This document shows, piece by piece, positions 1 to 5,593 of a stretch of 7,563 nt of DNA (the stretch's first letter is position 1; each line of letters starts with the position of its first letter). The DNA is from Betaproteobacteria bacterium (GTDB taxonomy: Bacteria > Pseudomonadota > Gammaproteobacteria > Burkholderiales > Casimicrobiaceae). A model generated the notes under the pieces. The model saw only the letters and a program-made list of their open reading frames with translations. It had not been told where the DNA came from and ran no database searches. The stretch lies in assembly GCA_003153335.1 (NCBI GenBank), contig PLYG01000188.1, positions 1-7,563 on the forward strand. Direction: 5' to 3'. A program made the translations under genes and the position numbers.

Positions 1-548
1 CCAAAATAGACGACGTTGGGATTCAACGGATCGATCGCGATCGAATTGATCGCCTGATAGGGAAGCCCGCCCAGCTTTGTCCAGGCGCCGCCGCCATCGG
101 TGGTTTTGTACACGCCGCCGCCGGGTGAAGCGACGTAGATGATGTTGCCGTTCTGCGGGTGAAACGCGATGTCGATAACCCTGCCCAGATTATTGTCGGG
201 TCCCAGATCCTGCCATTGCGGTGCGGCCTTCAGGGCGCCTGCCAATGCCGCTCTTTGCTCTTTGCGTTGCTGCTGGTAGTCGACCATCGCGGCCACATCC
301 GGCACGGCGTCGAGGCTGCCTTGTTCCTGCATGATGCCGAACAGCCTGTTGGGCGGCCTTTGATAGAGCGACATCTGCGAGAACTGCTCCATGTTTACTT
401 GCTGCGTCATCACCGTGCCATCGCTGCGCAGCGATGGCTGCGCTACAGGCGACAATGGCGACTCGGACGAGATGGGCGCCACCGCGCAACCAGCGAGTAC
501 GCCAACAAATACCGGCACGAAAAGAAACTTGACAGGATTGGATTTCAA
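1..548 (-). CDS. BNR/sortilin-type beta-propeller lipoprotein, N-terminal part (runs off left edge)
   Basis: 182 codons are visible; the C-terminus lies beyond position 1. The protein begins (M)KSNPVKFLFVPVFVGVLAGC: a basic n-region, a hydrophobic core and a lipobox LAGC with Cys21, so it is probably cut by signal peptidase II and lipid-anchored in the envelope. Residues about 25-110 are a Pro/Gln/Ala-rich linker. From about residue 112 a propeller blade starts: GRVIDIAFHP, then IIYVASPGGGVYKTTDGG, then AW. TTDGGGAW (149-156) is an Asp-box (BNR) signature, and INSIAIDPLNPNVVYF begins the next strand pair. Proteins of this kind are usually much longer and carry many such blades; the substrate or ligand is unknown. 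I chose the TTG at 548 because GAGGT sits 4 bases upstream and it gives a compact signal peptide. An in-frame ATG at 578 would add MGHPQKCEVH but has no visible ribosome binding site. The lipoprotein and Asp-box calls are seen directly; the enzymatic function is not. Confidence 0.82.
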   Translation of the reverse strand, partial: MKSNPVKFLFVPVFVGVLAGCAVAPISSESPLSPVAQPSLRSDGTVMTQQVNMEQFSQMSLYQRPPNRLFGIMQEQGSLDAVPDVAAMVDYQQQRKEQRAALAGALKAAPQWQDLGPDNNLGRVIDIAFHPQNGNIIYVASPGGGVYKTTDGGGAWTKLGGLPYQAINSIAIDPLNPNVVYF

Positions 549-552
549 GTGG

Positions 553-557
553 ACCTC
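553..557 (-). promoter_or_regulatory. Shine-Dalgarno site deciding a TTG start
   Basis: GAGGT on the minus strand lies 4 bases before TTG (548-546). It favours that codon over the in-frame ATG at 578-576 as the start of the BNR lipoprotein. The resulting N-terminus also looks more like a normal lipoprotein signal peptide. Confidence 0.5.
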
Positions 558-768
558 ACATTTCTGAGGATGACCCATCGACCATTCGACGGATCGAAAA
601 GGATGAAACAGAGCGCAATACTGGGCAAGGCTCGATATCCTTTCGCGAACGCAAAACAGATCGGGCATGGCGCCGTTTGTTTTCAAACAATCAACAATGC
701 CGCCCGATATTCCCATGCGGAAACTGGATCGAATGAGTTCGGGCCATGAATCGGCAGACAGGGACTGC

Positions 769-780
769 AGAAAATTTTCT
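769..780. repeat. 12-bp perfect palindrome in AT-rich spot
   Basis: AGAAAATTTTCT is its own reverse complement. It is enclosed by the imperfectly centred inverted repeat GCAGAC (754-759) / GTCTGC (787-792). It lies about 220 bp upstream of the BNR lipoprotein start and about 200 bp downstream of the trmJ stop. It could be a regulator site or could be chance. Confidence 0.4.
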
Positions 781-983
781 TATGTCGTCTGCAACCTCCG
801 GGAACAACCTCGTTTGATCCCCAATCGCTGCATAGTAGGGGTGCGATCCCATACGGTCAAGACGTAATGGCATCGGGTGCAACTTCCATCTGTACATGCA
901 GGCCTTTGCGGGTTATTCGCAAGACTCCAGCATCGGTGCGACGGATTGGAAATTCAACCGTGCCGGCTCTGAAGGCACTGCGC

Positions 984-1736
984 CTAATCCTTCCCCGATC
1001 GCGCCCGCTTCAACGCCCGATCCACGCTGGCGAGGATTCCGCGCAGAATATTGACTTCTTCATGTTCAAGCCGCGTGCGCGAGAACAGCCTCCGCAACCG
1101 GGGCAACAGCCGCCGCGGCCGCTCGGGGTTGAAGAACCCGAGATCGCGCATGGTGCGGGCCGCGTGCCGATGCAGGCCGGCGATTTCGTCCTGCGCGGCC
1201 GGACGATAGGTCAGCGCCGCGTAGCCGCCCACCAGGGCCGCCGCCATCCGTATCTCATAAGCCAGCACCTGGACAGCCGCCGCGAGATTAAGCGATCCAT
1301 AGTCGGGATTGGATGGAATATAGGCCAGCGCCTGGCAGCGGCTTGCCTCGTCGTTGGTGAGGCCGAACATTTCGGTGCCGAACACCAGCGCCACATCGCC
1401 CGCTGATACATGCCGGATGGCCTCCACCGCCGCCTCGCGCGCCGACCACACCTGGCCGACCAGTTCGCGGTGCCGCGCGGACAGGCCGATTGCGAGCACA
1501 CAGCCGGCCAATGCTTCGTCCAACGTTGCGCACACGCGGGCCGCCTCGAGCACGTCCACGGCACCCGAGGCGCGGGCAGTGGCGTCAGGATGCGGATATT
1601 TTTGCGGGGCCACCAGCACGAGTTGCGCCAGGCCCATGGTCTTGAGTGCGCGCGCCGCCGCGCCGATGTTGCCCGGATGACTGGTTTGACACAGCACGAT
1701 GCGGATTCGCGTCAGCCGTTCTTCGGCGGTGGTCAC
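984..1736 (-). CDS. trmJ: tRNA (cytidine/uridine-2'-O-)-methyltransferase TrmJ
   Basis: 250 residues, the usual TrmJ length, from a GTG start (1736). TrmJ is a SPOUT-fold (SpoU-class), SAM-dependent enzyme that 2'-O-methylates position 32 of the tRNA anticodon loop in the cytoplasm. The three class motifs are present in order: NIGAAARALKTMG (residues 23-35; Arg29 aligns with catalytic Arg23 of E. coli TrmJ), VFGTEMFGLTNDE in the middle, and IPSNPDYGSLNLAAAVQVLA, which forms the knot and SAM pocket. The C-terminal helical extension ends in EEVNILRGILASVDRAL, close to the E. coli sequence ELNILRGILASIEQ as I recall it. One departure is FGTE where E. coli has FGRE. No strong Shine-Dalgarno is visible before the GTG. 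It is divergent from suhB, as these two genes are in E. coli, which supports both calls. Confidence 0.95.
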   Translation of the reverse strand: MTTAEERLTRIRIVLCQTSHPGNIGAAARALKTMGLAQLVLVAPQKYPHPDATARASGAVDVLEAARVCATLDEALAGCVLAIGLSARHRELVGQVWSAREAAVEAIRHVSAGDVALVFGTEMFGLTNDEASRCQALAYIPSNPDYGSLNLAAAVQVLAYEIRMAAALVGGYAALTYRPAAQDEIAGLHRHAARTMRDLGFFNPERPRRLLPRLRRLFSRTRLEHEEVNILRGILASVDRALKRARSGKD

Positions 1737-1867
1737 GGCAGGTATGGGTGCGGCGCAGCAAACAAGGTAAAATGGCCATCCACCGAAAGGTTTGCCGAAA
1801 GCGGCCGTAGAAGAAACACGCGTCGAAGAACACGGCTAAGCTGCCGGGCCCACCAATCAGGAAATTC
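1737..1867. promoter_or_regulatory. Divergent trmJ / suhB promoter region
   Basis: This 131-bp gap must contain the start signals of both genes if each has its own promoter. On the plus strand TAAAAT (1768-1773) is a reasonable -10 box about 95 bases before the suhB ATG, but no good -35 hexamer is seen at the right distance. No clear minus-strand promoter was identified. The suhB ribosome binding site AGGA lies near the right end, about 7 bases before the ATG. Confidence 0.4.
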
Positions 1868-2689
1868 ATGCATCCGATGCTCAACACCGCCATCAAGGCG
1901 GCACGCAAGGCCGGCACCGTCATCCAGCGCGGCGCCCGCGACCTGGACCGGCTTACCGTCACTTCCAAGGGCCCCAAGGATTTTGTCAGTGAGGTCGACA
2001 GGGCTGCCGAAGCCGCGATTGTAGAGATCCTGCTCGATGCCTATCCTGACCACGGGATTCTAGCAGAGGAAGGCACGATCAACGCCAAGGTCAAGAATCC
2101 GGACAACATCTGGATCATCGACCCGCTGGACGGGACGACCAACTTTCTGCATGGCTTTCCCCATTACTGCGTATCGATCGCGTTGCAGCACAAGGGCGTG
2201 ATCACCCAGGGCGTCGTCTACGATCCGAATCGCAACGATTTGTTCACCAGCACGCGCGGCGCCGGCGCCTACATGAACGACCGCCGGCTGCGTGTCTCGC
2301 GCCGGATCCGGATGGATGAGTCGTTGATCGCGACCGGCTTTCCATTCAAGGACGGCAGCCTGGTCGAGACTTACCTCGACATGATGCGCGAAATGATGCA
2401 CAAGACCGCGGGCCTGCGCCGCGCCGGCGCCGCCGCGCTGGATCTGGCGCACGTCGCCGCGGGTTGGTACGAGGGATTCTGGGAAGTGGGCCTCAACCCG
2501 TGGGACATGGCCGCAGGCAGCCTGCTGGTGGTCGAAGCCGGCGGCCTGGTGACCGACATTCACGGCGAGGACGCGTTTTTGCAGAACGGCAGCATCATCG
2601 CCGCCACACCGAAGATTCTTCCGCAAATGATGCAGACCCTGAGTCCGCACATGAAAAAAGCGCAAGCAAGCGAGAAGCAAGGAGTTTGA
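1868..2689 (+). CDS. suhB: Inositol-1-monophosphatase family protein SuhB
   Basis: 273 residues, close to the 260-270 usual for SuhB. The family is Mg2+-dependent and hydrolyses inositol-1-phosphate and related sugar phosphates. In E. coli SuhB also binds the Nus complex and aids rRNA antitermination and folding. Visible metal and substrate motifs are GILAEEG (Glu67), WIIDPLDGTTNF (Asp85, Asp88, with the GTT phosphate loop), and GLNPWDMAAGSLLVVEAGG (Asp213). GAAALDLAHVAAG (187-199) is the conserved segment before the last metal ligand. All catalytic residues are intact. The ATG at 1868 is preceded by AGGA at a good distance (CAGGAAATTC-ATG). It heads a plus-strand cluster and is divergent from trmJ. 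The family call is certain; whether the main role is phosphatase or Nus factor here is inference from orthologues. Confidence 0.95.
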   Translation: MHPMLNTAIKAARKAGTVIQRGARDLDRLTVTSKGPKDFVSEVDRAAEAAIVEILLDAYPDHGILAEEGTINAKVKNPDNIWIIDPLDGTTNFLHGFPHYCVSIALQHKGVITQGVVYDPNRNDLFTSTRGAGAYMNDRRLRVSRRIRMDESLIATGFPFKDGSLVETYLDMMREMMHKTAGLRRAGAAALDLAHVAAGWYEGFWEVGLNPWDMAAGSLLVVEAGGLVTDIHGEDAFLQNGSIIAATPKILPQMMQTLSPHMKKAQASEKQGV

Positions 2690-2702
2690 TCAAGCAACTA
2701 TC

Positions 2703-2708
2703 GAGGAG
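2703..2708 (+). promoter_or_regulatory. Ribosome binding site of the thiolase gene
   Basis: GAGGAG lies 8 bases before the ATG at 2717, in the 27-bp gap after suhB. It is the strongest Shine-Dalgarno sequence in the cluster, consistent with high thiolase expression from a shared transcript. Confidence 0.6.
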
Positions 2709-2716
2709 CAACAAGC

Positions 2717-3901
2717 ATGAGCCGTGAAGTCGTTATCGTTAGTGGAGTTCGTACTGCCATTGGGACGTTTGGTGGCAGCCTGAAGGATTTTGCCCCGTCC
2801 GACCTGGCCGCGCGCGTGGTCAAGGAAGCGGTCGCCCGCGCCAAGATCGATCCGAATGAGGTCGGCCATTTATATCTGGGCAATGTGATTCATACCGAGC
2901 CGAAGGACATGTACATTTCGCGGCTCGCCTGTGTCAACGGGGGCCTGCCGCACGGCACGGCGGCGCTGACCGTCAACCGCCTGTGCGGATCCGGGATGCA
3001 GGCCATTGTATCGGCCGCCCAATCGATCCTGCTCGGTGACACCGATGCAGCGGTCGGCGGCGGCGCCGAATCGATGACCCGCGGCGGCTATCTCGTGCCA
3101 TCGGCACGCTGGGGCGCGCGGATGGGCGATGCCAAGATGATGGACATGATGGTGGGCGCGCTCACCGATCCATTCGACACCGTTCATATGGGCATCACCG
3201 CCGAGGCCATCGCGAACAAATGGGGCATCAGCCGCGAGCAGCAGGACGCGTTTGCGCTGGAGAGCCAGAAGCGCGCCACCGCTGCGATCGCCGCCGGCAA
3301 TTACAAATCGCAGATCTTAGGCGTCGAACTCAAGACCCGCAAGGGACCCGTGCAATTCGACACCGACGAACACGTGAAGTCCGACACCACGATGGAATCG
3401 CTGGCGAAACTGCGCCCGGCGTTTGTCAAGGAAAACGGTTCGGTGACCGCAGGCAATGCGTCGGGCATCAATGACGGCGCGGCGGCAGTCGTGTTGATGG
3501 AGGCGAGCGCCGCGGCCAAACAAGGCATCAAGCCGATCGCGCGATTGGTCGCTTATGGTCACGCCGGCGTCGATCCCAAGTTCATGGGCATCGGCCCCGT
3601 GCCCGCCGTGCAGAAGGCGCTGGCCAGAGCCGGCTTGAAAATGAGCGATATGGACGTCGTCGAGGCCAACGAGGCGTTTGCCGCGCAAGCCTGCGCAGTG
3701 GCCAAAGATCTCGGTTTCGATCCGGCCAAAGTAAACCCGAACGGCGGCGCGATTGCGATGGGCCATCCGATCGGCGCGACCGGCGCGATCCTGACCGTCA
3801 AGGCGATTTACGAACTGCACCGGACGGGCAAGCGCTATGCGCTGGTGACGATGTGCATCGGCGGCGGTCAGGGTATTGCGGCGATTTTCGAGCGGCTGTA
3901 G
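2717..3901 (+). CDS. bktB: Beta-ketothiolase / acetyl-CoA acetyltransferase, BktB-like
   Basis: 394 residues, full thiolase length. Thiolases condense two acyl-CoA molecules to 3-ketoacyl-CoA or cleave it. BktB of Cupriavidus accepts C4 and longer 3-ketoacyl-CoA and feeds polyhydroxyalkanoate synthesis. The catalytic residues are visible: the acyl-accepting Cys90 in NRLCGSG, His350 in GHPIGATGA, and Cys380 in CIGGGQGIAAIFER. VEANEAFAAQA and AGNASGINDGAAAVV are further thiolase signatures. The start VVIVSGVRTAIGTFGGSLKD and the end YALVTMCIGGGQGIAAIFER match the BktB sequence I recall almost exactly, with identical residue numbering, so BktB is preferred over PhaA or AtoB. Substrate length preference is inferred. 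It lies 27 bp after suhB and 6 bp before the metallopeptidase. No PHA synthase or reductase gene is in the window. Confidence 0.93.
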   Translation: MSREVVIVSGVRTAIGTFGGSLKDFAPSDLAARVVKEAVARAKIDPNEVGHLYLGNVIHTEPKDMYISRLACVNGGLPHGTAALTVNRLCGSGMQAIVSAAQSILLGDTDAAVGGGAESMTRGGYLVPSARWGARMGDAKMMDMMVGALTDPFDTVHMGITAEAIANKWGISREQQDAFALESQKRATAAIAAGNYKSQILGVELKTRKGPVQFDTDEHVKSDTTMESLAKLRPAFVKENGSVTAGNASGINDGAAAVVLMEASAAAKQGIKPIARLVAYGHAGVDPKFMGIGPVPAVQKALARAGLKMSDMDVVEANEAFAAQACAVAKDLGFDPAKVNPNGGAIAMGHPIGATGAILTVKAIYELHRTGKRYALVTMCIGGGQGIAAIFERL

Positions 3902-3907
3902 AGTCAA

Positions 3908-5335
3908 GTGACCCGCACCGCCACGATTGCCGGCGCCCTCGCCTACTTCGACTCCGGCGCTTTCCTGCGCGATCTGGACCGGCGCATTGCGTTTCATACC
4001 GAAAGCCAGGAGCCCCGGCAGGCTCCTGCGCTGACGGCGTATCTCGAAACCGAGATGATCCCGTCGCTAAACCGCTTGGGGTTCGCTTCGCGCATGGTCG
4101 CCAACCCAGTCGAGGGCTTCGGTCCGTTTCTGATCGCGAGCCGCCACGAAAGCGATGCATTACCCACCGTCTTCACCTACGGCCACGGCGACGTGATCCG
4201 CGGCTACGACAACCAATGGCGCGCCGGGCTCGAACCCTGGCGGATCACGGTCGAGGGCGAGCGCTGGTACGGACGCGGCACCGCGGATAACAAGGGGCAG
4301 CACAGCATCAATCTCGCCGCGCTGGAACAGGTGCTGCAGGCGCGCGGGGGCAAGCTTGGATTCAACGTCAAGCTGGTGATCGAAATGGGTGAGGAAACGG
4401 GGTCGCCCGGGTTGCGCGATCTGGCGGAGACGCTCCGCGACGAACTGGCGTCCGACGTGTTGCTGGCGTCCGACGGTCCGCGGCTGAACGCCGCGCAACC
4501 CACGGTGTTTCTCGGCTCGCGCGGCCTGGTCGATTTCGATCTGCACGTGAACCTGCGCGAAGGCGGCCATCACTCCGGCAATTGGGGCGGACTGTTGCGC
4601 AATCCAGCCATCGTGCTGGCCAACGCCATCGCCAGTCTGGTGACCAGCAATGGCCGCATTCTGGTTGAAGGTTTGCGCCCGCCGCCCATACCCGACGCGG
4701 TGCGCCGCGCCATCGCCGAGCTAACAGTCGGCGGCGGACCCGGCGATCCCGTAGTCGACGCGGATTGGGGCGAGCCCGGCCTCACGCCGTCCGAACGCGT
4801 GTTCGGCTGGAATGCGTTGGAAGTGCTCGCGTTCAAGGCAGGCAACCCGGACAATCCCGTGAACGCGATTCCCCCCACGGCGCACGCGCACTGCCAGTTG
4901 CGGTTCGTGGTGGGAACCAACTGGAAAGAGGTTGAACGGCACTTGCGGCAACATCTGGATGCGGCGGGATTTACGATGGTAGACATCGACGTGCAGCGCG
5001 GCACGCCCGCCACGCGGCTGGCGCCGGATCACCCGTGGGTCAACTGGACCCTGCAATCGATAGCGCGCACCACGGGCAAGAAAACGGTGGTACTGCCCAA
5101 CCTGGGCGGTACGTTACCCAACGACGTGTTCGCCGACGTGCTCGGCCTGCCCACCGTCTGGATTCCGCACTCGTACCCCGGCTGCAACCAGCATGCGCCC
5201 AACGAGCATCTGCTGGCGCCGGTCGCCCGCGAGGCGCTGGAAATCATGACGGGCTTGTTCTGGGACCTGGGCGATAGCAGTACAGGCCTGCCGGCGCGGC
5301 ACCGGCGCCCGAGCCGCGCTACCGACCGGAGGTAA
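3908..5335 (+). CDS. M20-family metallopeptidase (dipeptidase/carboxypeptidase-like)
   Basis: 475 residues, typical of the longer M20 (ArgE/DapE/carboxypeptidase G2-like) proteins: zinc-dependent cytoplasmic enzymes releasing amino acids from dipeptides or N-acyl amino acids. No signal peptide is seen. The metal site can be read off: His93 with Asp95 in YGHGDV, bridging Asp127 in GRGTADNKGQ, general base Glu162 and ligand Glu163 in MGEETGS, Asp189 in ASDGP, and His429 in QHAPNEH. GGHHSGNWGG (219-228) lies in the dimerisation (lid) domain, about residues 205-355. The start is GTG, 6 bp after the thiolase stop, with no good Shine-Dalgarno, suggesting translational coupling; a later start is possible. 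After the usual end GLFWDLGD there is a short basic tail ending in ATDRR. The substrate cannot be told from sequence. Confidence 0.9.
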   Translation: MTRTATIAGALAYFDSGAFLRDLDRRIAFHTESQEPRQAPALTAYLETEMIPSLNRLGFASRMVANPVEGFGPFLIASRHESDALPTVFTYGHGDVIRGYDNQWRAGLEPWRITVEGERWYGRGTADNKGQHSINLAALEQVLQARGGKLGFNVKLVIEMGEETGSPGLRDLAETLRDELASDVLLASDGPRLNAAQPTVFLGSRGLVDFDLHVNLREGGHHSGNWGGLLRNPAIVLANAIASLVTSNGRILVEGLRPPPIPDAVRRAIAELTVGGGPGDPVVDADWGEPGLTPSERVFGWNALEVLAFKAGNPDNPVNAIPPTAHAHCQLRFVVGTNWKEVERHLRQHLDAAGFTMVDIDVQRGTPATRLAPDHPWVNWTLQSIARTTGKKTVVLPNLGGTLPNDVFADVLGLPTVWIPHSYPGCNQHAPNEHLLAPVAREALEIMTGLFWDLGDSSTGLPARHRRPSRATDRR

Positions 5336-5361
5336 TTGCCCGGCCGTACGATGTGGATGCT

Positions 5362-5493
5362 TTACTTGGCGGGCGAGGACACCGGCTCGCCTTTTTTGAC
5401 GATGTAGTTGGCGAGCACCTTTGCCTTGCCCGTCCCGACATTTTTGCCATCATGCACCACGCCGGCCGGGATGATAGGCGCGATCCAGCGCGG
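5362..5493 (-). pseudogene. 3' remnant of a cupin-domain gene
   Basis: On the minus strand, the 43 codons before the TAA at 5364-5362 read like the C-terminal end of a small cupin protein. PAGVVHDGKN fits the second half of cupin motif 2 (P-x-G-x2-H-x3-N, with the metal-binding His), followed by the usual strand AKVLANYIVKKGEPV and a short tail. Upstream, the motif's conserved Gly six residues before the Pro is replaced by Trp, and the preceding frame (RRPPPNSDPSTPRW) no longer looks like cupin. Cupin motif 1 is absent on either strand. The frame runs open to a pseudo-start inside the AT-rich promoter of the next gene, so an intact 77-residue protein is unlikely. The break is near 5485-5495. 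It is convergent with the metallopeptidase gene. Truncation by insertion or deletion is inference. Confidence 0.65.
5372..5397 (+). terminator. Possible Rho-independent terminator of the suhB-thiolase-peptidase cluster
   Basis: GGCGAG (5372-5377) pairs perfectly with CTCGCC (5386-5391) around an 8-base loop, followed at once by six T (5392-5397). It lies 36 bp after the metallopeptidase stop and in the right orientation. The same bases also encode the end of the cupin remnant on the other strand (KKGEP...), so the structure may be a by-product of coding sequence. The stem is short but entirely adjacent to the U-tract. Confidence 0.45.
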
Positions 5494-5554
5494 GGTACTG
5501 GGATCGCTGTTTGGAGGTGGGCGGCGATAAGTCCCGCTTGCTACAGTTTTTCTG

Positions 5555-5586
5555 TTATACCTAAACTTTTTGCATTTTAGGTATAA
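5555..5586. repeat. 11-bp perfect inverted repeat, candidate operator
   Basis: TTATACCTAAA (5555-5565) and TTTAGGTATAA (5576-5586) are exact reverse complements separated by 10 bases. The arms are 21 bp apart centre to centre, two turns of B-DNA, so a dimeric regulator could bind one face. The right arm overlaps the TATAAT box of the nucleotidyltransferase gene; the left arm covers the -35 zone and, read on the other strand, contains TATAAC. The block is an AT-rich island in GC-rich DNA. Confidence 0.6.
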
Positions 5587-5587
5587 T
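5582..5587 (+). promoter_or_regulatory. -10 box of the nucleotidyltransferase gene
   Basis: TATAAT is a perfect sigma-70 -10 consensus ending 6 bases before the A of the ATG at 5594. Transcription from it would begin at or next to the start codon, giving a leaderless mRNA. No Shine-Dalgarno lies at a usable distance (the nearest AGG is 12 bases away, inside the box region), which fits. No good -35 hexamer is present at 16-18 bp, so a protein may assist or control it. Confidence 0.55.
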
Positions 5588-5593
5588 GCGATC

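Larger units (their letters stand above)
549..983. other. Intergenic stretch without a recognisable gene
   Basis: About 435 bases lie between the start of the BNR lipoprotein and the stop of trmJ, both on the minus strand. Short open frames here have no family resemblance, no good ribosome binding site and no coding-like composition; I see no tRNA or rRNA. The stretch is less GC-rich than its surroundings and holds several small dyads: ATCGGGC (660-666) with GCCCGAT (702-708) around TTGTTT-TC-AAACAA (677-690); the 12-bp palindrome AGAAAATTTTCT (769-780); and GCAGAC (754-759) with GTCTGC (787-792). These could be the trmJ terminator region, the lipoprotein promoter/operator or a small RNA. None has a convincing U-tract, so I name none. 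Confidence 0.6.

Noticed and set aside
31..44. 14-bp perfect palindrome TCGATCGCGATCGA
   Set aside because: It lies inside the BNR propeller reading frame, encoding part of SIAIDP, and is explained by GC-rich Ile/Ala/Asp codon choice; no second copy was noticed in the window.
159..749. 196-codon open frame on the plus strand
   Set aside because: It is antisense to the BNR lipoprotein, with Arg/His-rich composition typical of a shadow frame and no family resemblance.
667..867. 66-codon plus-strand frame in the gene-free stretch
   Set aside because: No ribosome binding site, no recognisable motif, and it spans the palindromes; nothing supports translation.
867..1406. Plus-strand open frame of 179 codons over trmJ
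   Set aside because: It overlaps the conserved motifs of trmJ on the opposite strand; composition is Arg/Pro/Gln-rich as in antisense frames of GC-rich genes.
3317..3997. 226-codon minus-strand frame over the thiolase gene
   Set aside because: Antisense shadow of the thiolase; His/Arg/Gly-rich with no domain.
5570..5593. Upstream TTG start for the nucleotidyltransferase
   Set aside because: It would require translating the TATAAT box and the operator arm (HFRYNAI); the ATG at 5594 begins a family-like N-terminus.
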